64,000 bases of DNA from Pseudomonas sp. FeN3W (GCA_030263805.2 CP136010.1:1689001-1753000); one strand, 5' to 3'; positions 33,689 through 42,507 are shown, numbered from the stretch's first letter. Made by a program: numbers and translations. Notes: a model not told the origin generated them from the letters alone.

Positions 33689-34087
33689 CTACTTGACCAC
33701 CTTCAAACTCGGACGTCCGCCCGGCCGCGGCGCGTCGTCACCACCGCTCTCGCTTGGCGCATCGTCGTCCGGCGGCGTCGGCTCGATCTCGAACACCATG
33801 CCCTGCCCATTTTCCCTGGCATAGATGGCCATCACCGCAGCGGACGGTACGTTCAACGAGTGAGCAACGCCACCGAAACGCCCCTCGAAGCTGATCGCCT
33901 CATTATCCATGTGCAGGTGGCGTATGGCGCTTGGCGCAACGTTCAGCACGATCTGCCCGTCACTGGCGAACCCGGCAGGGACCTGCACGCCGGGATAATC
34001 GACGTTGACCAGCAAGTGCGGCGTGCAATCATTGTCCACGATCCACTCGTAGAGCGCTCTGACTAGATAGGGGCGACTTGAATTCAT
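33689..34087 (-). CDS. sspB: ClpXP protease specificity-enhancing factor SspB
   Basis: A 132-residue adaptor delivering ssrA-tagged proteins to ClpXP. The folded domain spans residues 5-100 (PYLVRALYEWIVDNDCTPHL, ISFEGRFGGVAHSLNVPSAA). An acidic Pro-rich linker leads to the C-terminal ClpX-binding tail GRPSLKVVK. It follows sspA by 12 bases, the typical gene pair. Confidence 0.96.
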   Translation of the reverse strand: MNSSRPYLVRALYEWIVDNDCTPHLLVNVDYPGVQVPAGFASDGQIVLNVAPSAIRHLHMDNEAISFEGRFGGVAHSLNVPSAAVMAIYARENGQGMVFEIEPTPPDDDAPSESGGDDAPRPGGRPSLKVVK

Positions 34088-34099
34088 GGGAACCCTCTC

Positions 34100-34717
34100 T
34101 CAGCGCATGTTGCGCTCGACGGCGGAAAGACTGGCCTGAAAGGCCTCGCGGGCGAAACTGCGCTCCATATAGTCAAGCAACGGCTTGGCAGCTCGAGGCA
34201 ACTCGATACCGAGTCTGGGCAAACGCCAGAGGATAGGCAACAGGCAGCAGTCGACGAGACTGATCTCGTCACTCATGAAATACGGCTTTTCCGCGAATAT
34301 CGGCGACACGCCGGTCAAGCTTTCACGAAGCTCTTTGCGCGCCTGCGCGCGTTCCGGCTCAGCGGTACGCTGGTCAAGGATACGGTCGGCCAGCGAACAC
34401 CAATCTCGCTGAATGCGATGAACCAGCAGGCGAGTATTCGCCCGCGCAACTGGATACACCGGCAATAAAGGGGGATGGGGGTAACGCTCTTCCAGATACT
34501 CCAGAATCACACTCGGCTCATACAGTGCCAGATCGCGATCCACCAGCGTCGGAACACTGGCATACGGGTTCACCTCGGCCAGCTTGACCGGACACTGCCC
34601 CGCCTCGACGTCAAGTATGTCCACACTGACGCCTTTCTCTGCGAGCACGAGACGAACGCGATGGGAATAGTGGTCGGCGGGATCGGAGTAGCAGCCCAAC
34701 CGATTGGTTGCAGCCAT
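34100..34717 (-). CDS. sspA: Stringent starvation protein A
   Basis: A 205-residue glutathione-transferase-fold protein that binds RNA polymerase and modulates transcription in stress. The thioredoxin-like N-terminus (LGCYSDPADHYSHRVRLVLA) and the surface-pocket segment LPVYPVARANTRLL are conserved. It is the first gene of the sspA-sspB pair and lies just downstream of the petABC terminator, all on the minus strand. Confidence 0.96.
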   Translation of the reverse strand: MAATNRLGCYSDPADHYSHRVRLVLAEKGVSVDILDVEAGQCPVKLAEVNPYASVPTLVDRDLALYEPSVILEYLEERYPHPPLLPVYPVARANTRLLVHRIQRDWCSLADRILDQRTAEPERAQARKELRESLTGVSPIFAEKPYFMSDEISLVDCCLLPILWRLPRLGIELPRAAKPLLDYMERSFAREAFQASLSAVERNMR

Positions 34718-34749
34718 AGGTCCTTCCTCACTCTTTTATCTTGAAGCAG

Positions 34750-34777
34750 AAAAAACACGCGCGCCCAGAGGGCGCGC
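34750..34777 (-). terminator. Intrinsic terminator after petC
   Basis: On the minus strand GCGCGCCC / GGGCGCGC (8 bp, loop of 3) is followed within a few bases by TTTTTT. It closes the petABC operon before sspA. Confidence 0.85.
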
Positions 34778-34805
34778 GCAGGGTACAGCAGTTGGAACGT
34801 GCAGC

Positions 34806-35585
34806 TTAGTGAACGTCTTTCCAGTACTCACGCTTGAGCAGGTAAGCGAACACGAAGAACACCGCCAGGAACAGCAGCACATAGGTACCGATGCGCTGGC
34901 TCTCCAGCTTGACCGGGTTTGCCGAATAGGCAAGGAAGGTCACCAGGTTCTTGATCTTCTCGTCATACTCGGCCTCGGAGAGCGTGCCGGTACCAGGCTC
35001 GATGACCATCTGATCGCATGCCTCTTTAGTGATCGGCGTGCCGGTCAGAGGATCAAACTGCTTGCGACCGTCTTCGACCACCTGCACCTGCTTGCAGCCC
35101 ACGACGCGACGCCCCTGAAGCGGAGCCAAGACGTGCGGCATACCGACGTTCGGGAAGACCGTATTGTTGACGCCATAAGGGCGGGCCGGATCTTCGTAGA
35201 AACTGCGCATGTAGGTGTACAGCCAGTCGTTGCCGCGAACGCGAGCAACCAGGGTCAGGTCCGGCGGAGCAGCACCGAACCAGACTTTGGCGTCATCAGG
35301 CTTCATGCCGATCTTCATGTGATCGCCAAACTTGGCATCAGCAAAAACGACGTTGTCCATCATGACCTCTTCGGGAATACCGAGGTCAGTGGCAACACGC
35401 TCATAACGCTGGTACTGCGCGCTATGACAACCCATGCAGTAGTTGGCGAAAGTCTTCAGACCGTCCTGCATGGCCGCTTTGTCAGTCAGGTCGATATCGA
35501 CCTTATCCAAGTGCACCTCGGTCCCTGCAGCGGAGGCAAAGACCGGCAGAATTGCAAGAATCAATGCAGCAAATTGCTTTTTCAT
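34806..35585 (-). CDS. petC: Cytochrome c1 of the bc1 complex
   Basis: A 259-residue periplasm-facing haem protein. It has a cleavable signal (MKKQFAALILAILPVFASA), a c-type haem site NYCMGCHSAQ near residues 48-57, and a C-terminal membrane anchor (TYVLLFLAVFFVFAYLL). The axial Met likely lies in the MPHVLAP region or nearby. ATG 35585 overlaps the petB stop by one base. Longer frames to 35783 lie in petB. Confidence 0.96.
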   Translation of the reverse strand: MKKQFAALILAILPVFASAAGTEVHLDKVDIDLTDKAAMQDGLKTFANYCMGCHSAQYQRYERVATDLGIPEEVMMDNVVFADAKFGDHMKIGMKPDDAKVWFGAAPPDLTLVARVRGNDWLYTYMRSFYEDPARPYGVNNTVFPNVGMPHVLAPLQGRRVVGCKQVQVVEDGRKQFDPLTGTPITKEACDQMVIEPGTGTLSEAEYDEKIKNLVTFLAYSANPVKLESQRIGTYVLLFLAVFFVFAYLLKREYWKDVH

Positions 35586-36796
35586 CAGCCAGCCACCCTT
35601 TGCGGAACCACTTTGGTCTTCTCGAGCTTGGTATAGAACGGCATCAGGATGAAGTAGCCGAAGTAGATAGCAGTACATATCCGCGCGAGCAGAGTGCGCT
35701 CGGGAGTCGGTGCAAGTACGCCAAGCACGCCGAGAATGATGAAGGATACACAGAACGCCAACAGCGTTACTTTGCTCATCCAACCCTTGTACTTCATGGA
35801 TTTGACCGGGCTTCGATCCAACCAGGGCAACACGAAGAGCACTGCGATCGCCGCCCCCATGGCAATAACGCCAAGCAGCTTATCCGGCACCGCGCGCAGA
35901 ATCGCGTAGAACGGAGTGAAGTACCAAACAGGAGCAATGTGTGCCGGAGTCTTGAACGCGTTCGCCACTTCGAAGTTCGGCTTCTCAAGGAAATAGCCGC
36001 CCATCTCAGGGAAGAAGAACACGACCGCACAGAAGACGAAGAGGAATACTACGACACCGACAATGTCTTTAACGGTGTAGTAAGGGTGGAACGGGATGCC
36101 ATCGAGCGGCACGCCATTCTCATCCTTGGTCTTCTTGATATCGACACCCATCGGGTTGTTCGAGCCAACCTCGTGCAGCGCCAGGATGTGCAGAACGACC
36201 AGGCCAAGAATGACGATTGGCAGCGCGATCACGTGCAGCGCGAAGAAGCGGTTCAGCGTGATGCCTGAGATGAGGTAGTCACCGCGAATCCACTGGGTCA
36301 GGTCACCACCGATGACCGGAATGGCACCAAACAGCGAGATGATTACCTGGGCACCCCAGTAGGACATCTGTCCCCAAGGCAGCAGATAACCCATGAAGGC
36401 CTCAGCCATGAGCGCCAGATAGATCATCATGCCGAAGATCCACACCAGCTCGCGCGGCTTCTGATAGGAGCCGTAGAGGATCCCACGAAACATATGCAGA
36501 TAGACCACCACGAAGAACGCGGACGCGCCCGTGGAGTGCAGGTAACGGATGATCCAGCCGTACTCAACGTCGCGCATGATGTATTCGACGGAGGCGAAGG
36601 CGCCCTCAGCCGAAGGCTCGAAGCTCATGGTCAGCCAGATACCGGTAAGTATCTGATTGACCAGTACGAGCAGCGCCAGCGAACCGAAGAAATACAGGAA
36701 GTTGAAGTTCTTGGGGGCGTAGTACTTCGAAAGATGGTCTTCCCACATCTTGGTCGCGGGGAAGCGGGCGTCGACCCATTCCATGAACTTGCTCAT
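35585..36796 (-). CDS. petB: Cytochrome b of the bc1 complex
   Basis: A 403-residue polytopic protein with two haem-binding four-helix sections. Haem-ligand regions are RYLHSTGASAFFVVVYLHMF and RFFALHVIALPIVILGLVVL. The quinol-site motif PEWY appears here as PVWY (HIAPVWYFTPFYAILRAVP). The central E-to-V difference in that motif is common in some lineages, but I could not confirm it for this group. It overlaps petA and petC by one base each. Confidence 0.96.
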   Translation of the reverse strand: MSKFMEWVDARFPATKMWEDHLSKYYAPKNFNFLYFFGSLALLVLVNQILTGIWLTMSFEPSAEGAFASVEYIMRDVEYGWIIRYLHSTGASAFFVVVYLHMFRGILYGSYQKPRELVWIFGMMIYLALMAEAFMGYLLPWGQMSYWGAQVIISLFGAIPVIGGDLTQWIRGDYLISGITLNRFFALHVIALPIVILGLVVLHILALHEVGSNNPMGVDIKKTKDENGVPLDGIPFHPYYTVKDIVGVVVFLFVFCAVVFFFPEMGGYFLEKPNFEVANAFKTPAHIAPVWYFTPFYAILRAVPDKLLGVIAMGAAIAVLFVLPWLDRSPVKSMKYKGWMSKVTLLAFCVSFIILGVLGVLAPTPERTLLARICTAIYFGYFILMPFYTKLEKTKVVPQRVAG

Positions 36797-37389
36797 CAGG
36801 CGTTCTCCTGGTCCACACCGATGATGATTACATTATCGGTCTCGTACGAGTGCGGGGGCACCGGCAGGTTCAAGGGAGCTGGCTGCGACTTATAGACGCG
36901 ACCGGCCATATCGTATTTGGAACCATGGCAAGGACAGAAATACCCACCAAGCCAATCGGCACCGAGATCGGCCGCAGCCACCTCAGGACGGAAGGACGGC
37001 GCACAGCCGAGGTGAGTACACAGACCGACCACCACGAGCAACTCGGGCTTGATCGACCGGTTCTTCGGATCGACATAAGCAGGCTGCTCGGAAGCCTTGG
37101 ACTCAGGATCGGCTACCTGGCCGGCAACCTTCTCCAGATTTCCGAGGACCTCGTCGGTCCGACGCACGATAAATACCGGCTGACCGCGCCACTCGGCGAC
37201 CATCTGCTGCCCCGGCTCGATCTTGCTGATATTTACCCTTACCGGCGCACCGGCCGCCTTGGCCTTGGCACTCGGGAACCACGATCCCACAAACGGGACC
37301 GCAGCACCCACCGCTCCTGCAGCGCCCACCACCGAAGTGGCGGCCACAAGGAAGCGACGCCGGCCTGCATTCACGCCGTCATTGCTCAT
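36796..37389 (-). CDS. petA: Rieske iron-sulfur subunit of the bc1 complex
   Basis: A 197-residue protein with a twin-arginine-like start (NAGRRRFLVAATSVVGAAGA) serving as uncleaved membrane anchor. The [2Fe-2S] ligands sit in GLCTHLGCAPSF and YFCPCHGSKYD. It carries electrons from quinol to cytochrome c1. First gene of petABC, after a 256-base gap from rpsI with a strong terminator for rpsI. Confidence 0.97.
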   Translation of the reverse strand: MSNDGVNAGRRRFLVAATSVVGAAGAVGAAVPFVGSWFPSAKAKAAGAPVRVNISKIEPGQQMVAEWRGQPVFIVRRTDEVLGNLEKVAGQVADPESKASEQPAYVDPKNRSIKPELLVVVGLCTHLGCAPSFRPEVAAADLGADWLGGYFCPCHGSKYDMAGRVYKSQPAPLNLPVPPHSYETDNVIIIGVDQENA

Positions 37390-37590
37390 TCAGTCGTCTC
37401 CCATCAGCTTCTTATGGCCTGCTTGACGCAGGCATGTACCACGTAAAATTGGGCCGCGAAAAATTCGCCAAATGGTAAAGAAAAGGCCTTCTTCTGACAA
37501 GGTAATAGCCTGTCACATAAGCCCTAATGCCCGGCCTTCAGGCTTTCCAGCGCGCGACACACTGTCGCACCGCCATATAAAAACGCACCC

Positions 37591-37629
37591 CAAAAAAAAA
37601 CGCCCAGCTCCGAACGAAACTGGGCGTTT
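37591..37629 (-). terminator. Intrinsic terminator after rpsI
   Basis: AAACGCCCAG / CTGGGCGTTT form a 10-bp stem with a 12-base loop, followed on the minus strand by a run of T (nine A in a row on the plus strand). It separates rpsI from petA. Confidence 0.88.
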
Positions 37630-37645
37630 CTTTTGAAAGCGCGAA

Positions 37646-38038
37646 TTAGCGCTTGGAGTACTGCGGACGCTTGCGCGCTTTGCGCAGACCGACCTTCTTA
37701 CGTTCCACTTCACGAGCGTCGCGAGTGACGAAGCCAGCCTTACGCAGCGGGCTGCGCAGAGTTTCGTCATACGAGATCAGAGCACGAGTGATACCGTGAC
37801 GAATGGCACCGGCCTGACCGCTGACACCACCACCGAGAACGGTGACGTAGATATCGAACTTCTCGACAGTCTCAGTCAGCTCCAGCGGCTGACGAACGAC
37901 CATGCGGGCAGTTTCGCGACCGAAGAAGTTATCCAGCTCACGGTTGTTGATGGAGATCTTGCCAGTACCCGGGCGCAGAAAGACGCGCGCGGTTGCAGTC
38001 TTGCGACGGCCAGTGCCGTAATTTTGAGTCGCCGACAT
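37646..38038 (-). CDS. rpsI: 30S ribosomal protein S9
   Basis: A 130-residue protein with the S9 signature GGGVSGQAGAIRHGITRAL and the positively charged C-terminal tail ending KARKRPQYSKR, which reaches the P-site tRNA. It follows rplM by 14 bases in the universal rplM-rpsI operon. Confidence 0.99.
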   Translation of the reverse strand: MSATQNYGTGRRKTATARVFLRPGTGKISINNRELDNFFGRETARMVVRQPLELTETVEKFDIYVTVLGGGVSGQAGAIRHGITRALISYDETLRSPLRKAGFVTRDAREVERKKVGLRKARKRPQYSKR

Positions 38039-38052
38039 AATGAACTATTCCG

Positions 38053-38481
38053 TTAAATCTTCAGTTCTTGGGGCTGCTGAGCGGTGTGCGGGTGGCTGGC
38101 ACCCTTGTACACCTTCAGCTTACGATACATGTCGCGACCCAGCGGGTTCTTCGGCAGCATGCCTTTGACCGCGGTCTCGATCACACGCTCGGGCGCCTTG
38201 GCGATCAGCTTCTCGAAGCTGATCGACTTGATGCCACCCGGGAAACCGGAGTGAGAGTAGTACACCTTGTCTGTGGTCTTGGCACCAGTCACACGCACTT
38301 GCTCAGCGTTGATCACGACGATGTAATCGCCAGTATCCACGTGAGGGGTGTATTCCGGCTTGTGCTTGCCACGCAGGCGGCTAGCGATTTCGGTTGCCAG
38401 ACGACCCAGGGTCTGGCCGGCAGCGTCGACGACGAACCAGTCGCGCTTGACGGTTTCCGGTTTAGCAGTAAATGTCTTCAT
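38053..38481 (-). CDS. rplM: 50S ribosomal protein L13
   Basis: A 142-residue protein starting MKTFTAKPETVKRDWFVVDA, with the conserved VKGMLPKNPLGRDMYRKLKV near residues 104-123. First gene of rplM-rpsI. Its leader of unknown length contains an 8-bp GC-rich hairpin. Confidence 0.99.
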   Translation of the reverse strand: MKTFTAKPETVKRDWFVVDAAGQTLGRLATEIASRLRGKHKPEYTPHVDTGDYIVVINAEQVRVTGAKTTDKVYYSHSGFPGGIKSISFEKLIAKAPERVIETAVKGMLPKNPLGRDMYRKLKVYKGASHPHTAQQPQELKI

Positions 38482-38912
38482 TCGTTATAGCCTCAGGGGC
38501 CGCCCTGAAAATAAGACGGCGAATCTTACTGAATGGTGCTCGCCCTGGCAAGGCCAGGGCAGCCGGAAACAGACGCTATCGGGGGCTCGGGTCAGCGCGT
38601 CCGCCACGGCAGTGGTTCGGTAGGCTAGGCATCCCCTACCTTTGGCTTGCGTCGACAGGCTAGGCATCCCCGGCGACAGGCTGCGGAATTATCCTGATTA
38701 CCAGCAAAATAGCAACCGACATTTATAGTTATCGAATTCCGCTACACCCGCTCTCAAGCAGGCACAGCCCACCAAACAGGGAGCCTCACTCCCTAGATCT
38801 GCCAGCGTGACATCCAGGGCACTTCGGATACGTCGAACGCTCTCATGAGCACAAGCCGTCCCGTCTTCGTTAAGCTCTTCGGCACTCAGTCTCAGATCAC
38901 GCGAGGTATTGC
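38482..38912. other. Divergent intergenic region between rplM and the aldo/keto reductase
   Basis: These 431 bases hold a perfect hairpin at 38542-38560 (GCCCTGGC / GCCAGGGC, loop AAG) that would lie in the rplM leader, and a 15-base direct repeat described separately. No ORF with a ribosome binding site was found. Promoters for both neighbours are expected but none is clear. Confidence 0.55.
38622..38671. repeat. 15-bp direct repeat pair
   Basis: AGGCTAGGCATCCCC occurs at 38622-38636 and again at 38657-38671, 35 bases apart. It might be a protein-binding site or a trace of a small duplication. Confidence 0.5.
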
Positions 38913-39950
38913 ATGGAATATCGCTCACTCGGCCGCACAAATCTGAAAGTCAGTTCACTTTGCCTCGGCACCATGACATGGGGAGAACAGAACGACCAGG
39001 CCCAGGCATTCGCCCAGATCGACCGGGCGAAGACTGCCGGCATCAACTTCATAGATACGGCCGAGATGTACCCGGTGCCGCCGCGCCCGGAAACCTACGC
39101 AACCACTGAGCAATACATAGGAAATTACTTCCAGAGCCGGGGCGACAGAGCCGACTGGATCATAGCCACGAAGATCGCGGGACCCGGCAACGGCATTACC
39201 CACATTCGCGACGGTCAACCCAAATTCAATCGCGAACAGATCCGCACCGCGCTCGATAACAGCCTTCGGCGCCTGCAAACCGACTGGATCGACCTGTACC
39301 AGCTACATTGGCCGGAACGCAGCACCAACTTTTTCGGGCAGCTGGGCTACCGACATCAAGATGGCGACTTCACTCCACTGGAAGAAACTCTCGAAGCGCT
39401 CGATGCCGAAGTCAAAGCGGGCAAAATCCGCCACATCGGCCTGTCCAACGAAACACCTTGGGGCGCGATGAAATACCTGCAATTAGCCGAAGCTCGCGGC
39501 TTGCCGCGTTCGGTTTCGATACAGAACCCTTATAACCTGCTCAATCGCAGTTTCGAGGTTGGCCTGGCGGAAATCAGCATCCGCGAACAATGCGGCCTAC
39601 TCGCGTACTCGCCACTGGCATTCGGCATGCTCAGCGGCAAATACGAGAACGGTGCTCGCCCTGCCAGCGCGCGCCTCACGCTCTTTCAACGCTTCGCACG
39701 TTATAACAACCCCCAGGCCAGAGCCGCATGCTCTCGGTACGTTAAACTGGCTCGCGAGCATGGACTGGATCCAGCACAGATGGCGCTTGCGTATGTCACA
39801 GCGCAACCCTTCGTCACCAGCAATATCATCGGCGCGACATCACTAGAGCAACTTGAGTCGAATATCCGTAGCGCCGAAATTACGCTCTCGAGTGAAGTGC
39901 TAGCCGCAATTGAAGCGATCCACACAGAACAGCCGAATCCAGCCCCCTAA
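38913..39950 (+). CDS. NADP(H)-dependent aldo/keto reductase (Tas-like)
   Basis: A 345-residue TIM-barrel oxidoreductase. Motifs include MEYRSLGRTNLKVSSLCLGT, catalytic Asp-Tyr in NFIDTAEMYPVPPRPETY, DWIDLYQLHWPER and the cofactor site NIIGATSLEQLESNIRS. This combination, including the ETYATTEQYIG segment, is typical of E. coli Tas. Substrates are likely aldehydes or ketones. It is monocistronic and in the same neighbourhood as in P. aeruginosa (next to rplM). Confidence 0.9.
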   Translation: MEYRSLGRTNLKVSSLCLGTMTWGEQNDQAQAFAQIDRAKTAGINFIDTAEMYPVPPRPETYATTEQYIGNYFQSRGDRADWIIATKIAGPGNGITHIRDGQPKFNREQIRTALDNSLRRLQTDWIDLYQLHWPERSTNFFGQLGYRHQDGDFTPLEETLEALDAEVKAGKIRHIGLSNETPWGAMKYLQLAEARGLPRSVSIQNPYNLLNRSFEVGLAEISIREQCGLLAYSPLAFGMLSGKYENGARPASARLTLFQRFARYNNPQARAACSRYVKLAREHGLDPAQMALAYVTAQPFVTSNIIGATSLEQLESNIRSAEITLSSEVLAAIEAIHTEQPNPAP

Positions 39951-40012
39951 GCCCCTTCACGAAGCACCGACTACTGCGCACCGGCAACAACGAGCACAAA
40001 GGAATCACTAGC

Positions 40013-40693
40013 ATGATCGCCGCCCACCTGCTTGCTCCATCCAGCCTGCTGGCGGGCTGGATAATCTATGTGATCGCACTGTTATGGGCGACCTGGCGAG
40101 CTCCCTGGGTCGAGCTCTTCAGTGATACTCGCCGTCAGCACTTGCTGTTCGGCGCAATGCTTTCGATCTTTCTGCTCTGGCTGGTGCGAAGGGACTTCGA
40201 TTCGGGCCTTTCATTCCACTTCATCGGACTGACAGCCGTCACCTTGCTACTGGACTGGCCACTGGCAATCATCGCCGCCCTCATCGCCCAGGTCGGCCTG
40301 ACACTGACAGGTCATCAACAAGTTGCAGCCCTGGGCATGAACGGCATCCTGCTGGTACTGATCCCAGTGCTGGTCACGGTTGTATGCGCGCGACTCGTAG
40401 AACGCGCCCAACCCCGCAACCTGTTCGTCTTCATTTTCTTCGCTGGATTCTTTCCAGCGGCGCTCGCAGCATTGGCGTGCATCCTGGCATCGCTCGGCGT
40501 ACTGCTATTGGATGGTCGCTACCCGATGCCGCCTTGGCTGGCGGATTTTGCCGGCTACCTATGGCTGGTCATGTTCCCCGAAGCCTTCATCAACGGCACA
40601 GCGATTACCGCCCTGGTGGTTTTCTACCCGGACTGGATGGAAAGTTTCAATCAAAGCCGCTATCTGCAGGCGCCATGGAAAGAAGACAAGTAG
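40013..40693 (+). CDS. CbiM-like energy-coupling factor permease domain protein
   Basis: A 226-residue membrane protein with about six hydrophobic segments. It resembles the CbiM/ECF S-component permeases annotated in pseudomonads (MIAAHLLAPSSLLAGWIIYV, LPLAIIAALIAQVGLTLTG-type helix, GMNGILLVLIPVLVTVV, FPEAFINGTAITALVVFYP). The N-terminal Met-x-x-His metal motif of true CbiM appears here as MIAAH. No CbiQ or CbiO partners are adjacent, so it may act alone or with remote modules. Transport of a metal such as cobalt or nickel is only a family suggestion. Confidence 0.7.
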   Translation: MIAAHLLAPSSLLAGWIIYVIALLWATWRAPWVELFSDTRRQHLLFGAMLSIFLLWLVRRDFDSGLSFHFIGLTAVTLLLDWPLAIIAALIAQVGLTLTGHQQVAALGMNGILLVLIPVLVTVVCARLVERAQPRNLFVFIFFAGFFPAALAALACILASLGVLLLDGRYPMPPWLADFAGYLWLVMFPEAFINGTAITALVVFYPDWMESFNQSRYLQAPWKEDK

Positions 40694-40703
40694 CGTCAAA
40701 GCG

Positions 40704-40901
40704 CTAGTGCTCGCGCGGAGGCATGTCACCTGAGAACAGATCATCCTCGAGTTCATTGCCCGGAATCGCGTGCGCTTCCGACGCCCAGGCACCAAGATCG
40801 ATAAGCTTGCAACGATCGGAACAGAACGGCCGGCTTGGGCTTTGCGGCCCCCACTCTACCGGCGCTCCACACGTCGGACACTCAACTATCGCAGCGGTCA
40901 T
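40704..40901 (-). CDS. yacG: DNA gyrase inhibitor YacG
   Basis: A 65-residue zinc-finger protein (VECPTCGAPVEW and FCSDRCKLIDLGAWASE carry the four Cys ligands). YacG binds GyrB and blocks DNA binding. ATG 40901 overlaps the coaE stop in an ATGA; the longer frame is inside coaE. The acidic C-terminus is typical. Confidence 0.95.
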   Translation of the reverse strand: MTAAIVECPTCGAPVEWGPQSPSRPFCSDRCKLIDLGAWASEAHAIPGNELEDDLFSGDMPPREH

Positions 40902-41515
40902 ACCTGCCCTCCTCGTAACGTCAAATAAAAGCGGTGCAATCGCTCGACCTCCGCCCCTAGCCACGACAGATCTCGATCATTTACCAGCACATCATCGGCA
41001 TGTTGCAGGCGCGCTTCACGACTGGCCTGCGCCTTGAGAATCGCCCGCACCTGCTTCTCACTGACTTGATCACGTGCCATCGTGCGCGCAACCTGGAGTG
41101 ACACAGGGACGTCTACAACCAGCACACGATTGACCTGACGGTACTGCCCTGACTCGATCAGCAGCGGAGAAGCCATGATGGCGTAAGGCGACTCAGCCAA
41201 GGCAAGATGCCTGGCGATCTCAGCTCGAATCAGAGGATGCAGCAGCTGTTCCAGCCACTGCCTGTCGGCCGGGTTATCGAATATACGCTCACGCAGCCCT
41301 TTTCGATCCAGAGCGCCGTCCGCGAGCAAGATGCCTGAGCCGAAGCGCTCGGCGATCTGCAGCAACGCTGGCCGCCCGGGCTCGACCACCCAGCGCGCCG
41401 CCTGATCGGCATCGACGACATGTACACCCAGACTGGCGAAGCGATCCAGCACCGCGGTCTTGCCACTACCAATGCCGCCAGTCAACCCGAGAATCCAGGG
41501 CTCCATCGCAACCAT
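40898..41515 (-). CDS. coaE: Dephospho-CoA kinase
   Basis: A 205-residue kinase completing coenzyme A synthesis. The P-loop GLTGGIGSGKTAVLDRFASL is at about residues 9-29 and VDADQAARWVVEPGRPAL follows. A second ATG three codons in (41506) is an alternative start; neither has a strong ribosome binding site. The order pilD-coaE-yacG is conserved in pseudomonads. Confidence 0.96.
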   Translation of the reverse strand: MVAMEPWILGLTGGIGSGKTAVLDRFASLGVHVVDADQAARWVVEPGRPALLQIAERFGSGILLADGALDRKGLRERIFDNPADRQWLEQLLHPLIRAEIARHLALAESPYAIMASPLLIESGQYRQVNRVLVVDVPVSLQVARTMARDQVSEKQVRAILKAQASREARLQHADDVLVNDRDLSWLGAEVERLHRFYLTLRGGQV

Positions 41516-41637
41516 ACCCAGACTAAAAACAGGACGCGCAGTAGTAACTACTCAGCCTGCGAAGCGCAAGCCCAGAACGTCTTTCGTTAAGAGTACAAGT
41601 CGGCGGAACGGCTTTCGACTCAGCAATGGTGTCCGAC

Positions 41638-42507
41638 TTAGAAGCGCGCGAAATGGAGATAGCTCTCGGTAATCCGGTCACCCCAAAGCAACGCGATCCA
41701 GCCGGCGATCGCCAAGTAGGGACCGAAAGGGATGGGCGTGCTGCTCTCGGCGCGCTGCACCCGCAACAGGATTGTGCCAAGAACAGCCCCAACCACCGAC
41801 GACAATAGGATGGTAAGTGGTAACACCTGCCCCCCCCCCCAAGCTCCTAACATCGCAAGCAGTTTGAAATCGCCATAGCCCATACCTTCTTTGCCGGTGA
41901 CCAGCTTGAACAGCCAATAAACCGACCACAGGCTCAGATATCCCGCTACCGCTCCCCACAGTGCACTTTCAAGTGATACGAACAAACCGAAGTTGTTCAG
42001 GATGAGGCCAAGCCACAACAGCGGCAGAACTAGCGAATCGGGCAGCAACTGATGATCGATATCGATCATGCTCATCGCCACCAATCCCCAGGTCAGCAAC
42101 AGCATTGCTCCTGCCTGCCAGGTGAAACCGAAATGCCAAGCGACATAGCCAGAAAGCAGGCCGCACGCCAACTCCACGAGGGGATAGCGACTACTGATCG
42201 GTGCGTGGCATGACGAACACTTGCCACGCAAGGCCAGCCAGCTGACCAAGGGGATATTCTCCCAAGAGCGAATCTGATGATCACAGTGCGGGCACCGCGA
42301 ACTTGGCAGCAGCAGATTGAAGCGCTCACTGATCTGCTCCGGCGGGCACTCGAGATACTCAAGCGCCTGCGCACGCCACTCACGCTGCATCATGATCGGC
42401 AGGCGATAAATCACGACGTTGAGGAAGCTGCCGATCAACAAGCCCAGCAAAGCAGCGGACAAAACAAAGGCCAGCACGTGGCTGGCCAGATAATCCATCA
42501 ACATCAT
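41638..42507 (-). CDS. pilD: Type IV prepilin peptidase / methylase PilD
   Basis: A 289-residue polytopic enzyme that cleaves the prepilin leader and N-methylates the new N-terminus; it also serves type II secretion. The cytoplasmic zinc Cys pairs (RCPHCDH and GKCSSCH) and both catalytic Asp residues (MIDIDHQLLPD, Asp149; GMGYGDF, Asp213) agree in number with P. aeruginosa PilD. Ten residues after Asp213 the sequence reads W223-G-G-G-Q, encoded by an uninterrupted run of 11 G. In P. aeruginosa, from memory, this reads WGGWQ. A change in the run would truncate about 65 residues. The current frame is open. Confidence 0.96.
   Translation of the reverse strand: MMLMDYLASHVLAFVLSAALLGLLIGSFLNVVIYRLPIMMQREWRAQALEYLECPPEQISERFNLLLPSSRCPHCDHQIRSWENIPLVSWLALRGKCSSCHAPISSRYPLVELACGLLSGYVAWHFGFTWQAGAMLLLTWGLVAMSMIDIDHQLLPDSLVLPLLWLGLILNNFGLFVSLESALWGAVAGYLSLWSVYWLFKLVTGKEGMGYGDFKLLAMLGAWGGGQVLPLTILLSSVVGAVLGTILLRVQRAESSTPIPFGPYLAIAGWIALLWGDRITESYLHFARF
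41830..41840. repeat. 11-base homopolymer (poly-G on coding strand) inside pilD
   Basis: Eleven consecutive C on the plus strand, hence G on the pilD strand, cover codons 223-226. It is the longest homopolymer I noticed in the window. Such tracts are prone to slippage during replication. Confidence 0.9.
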
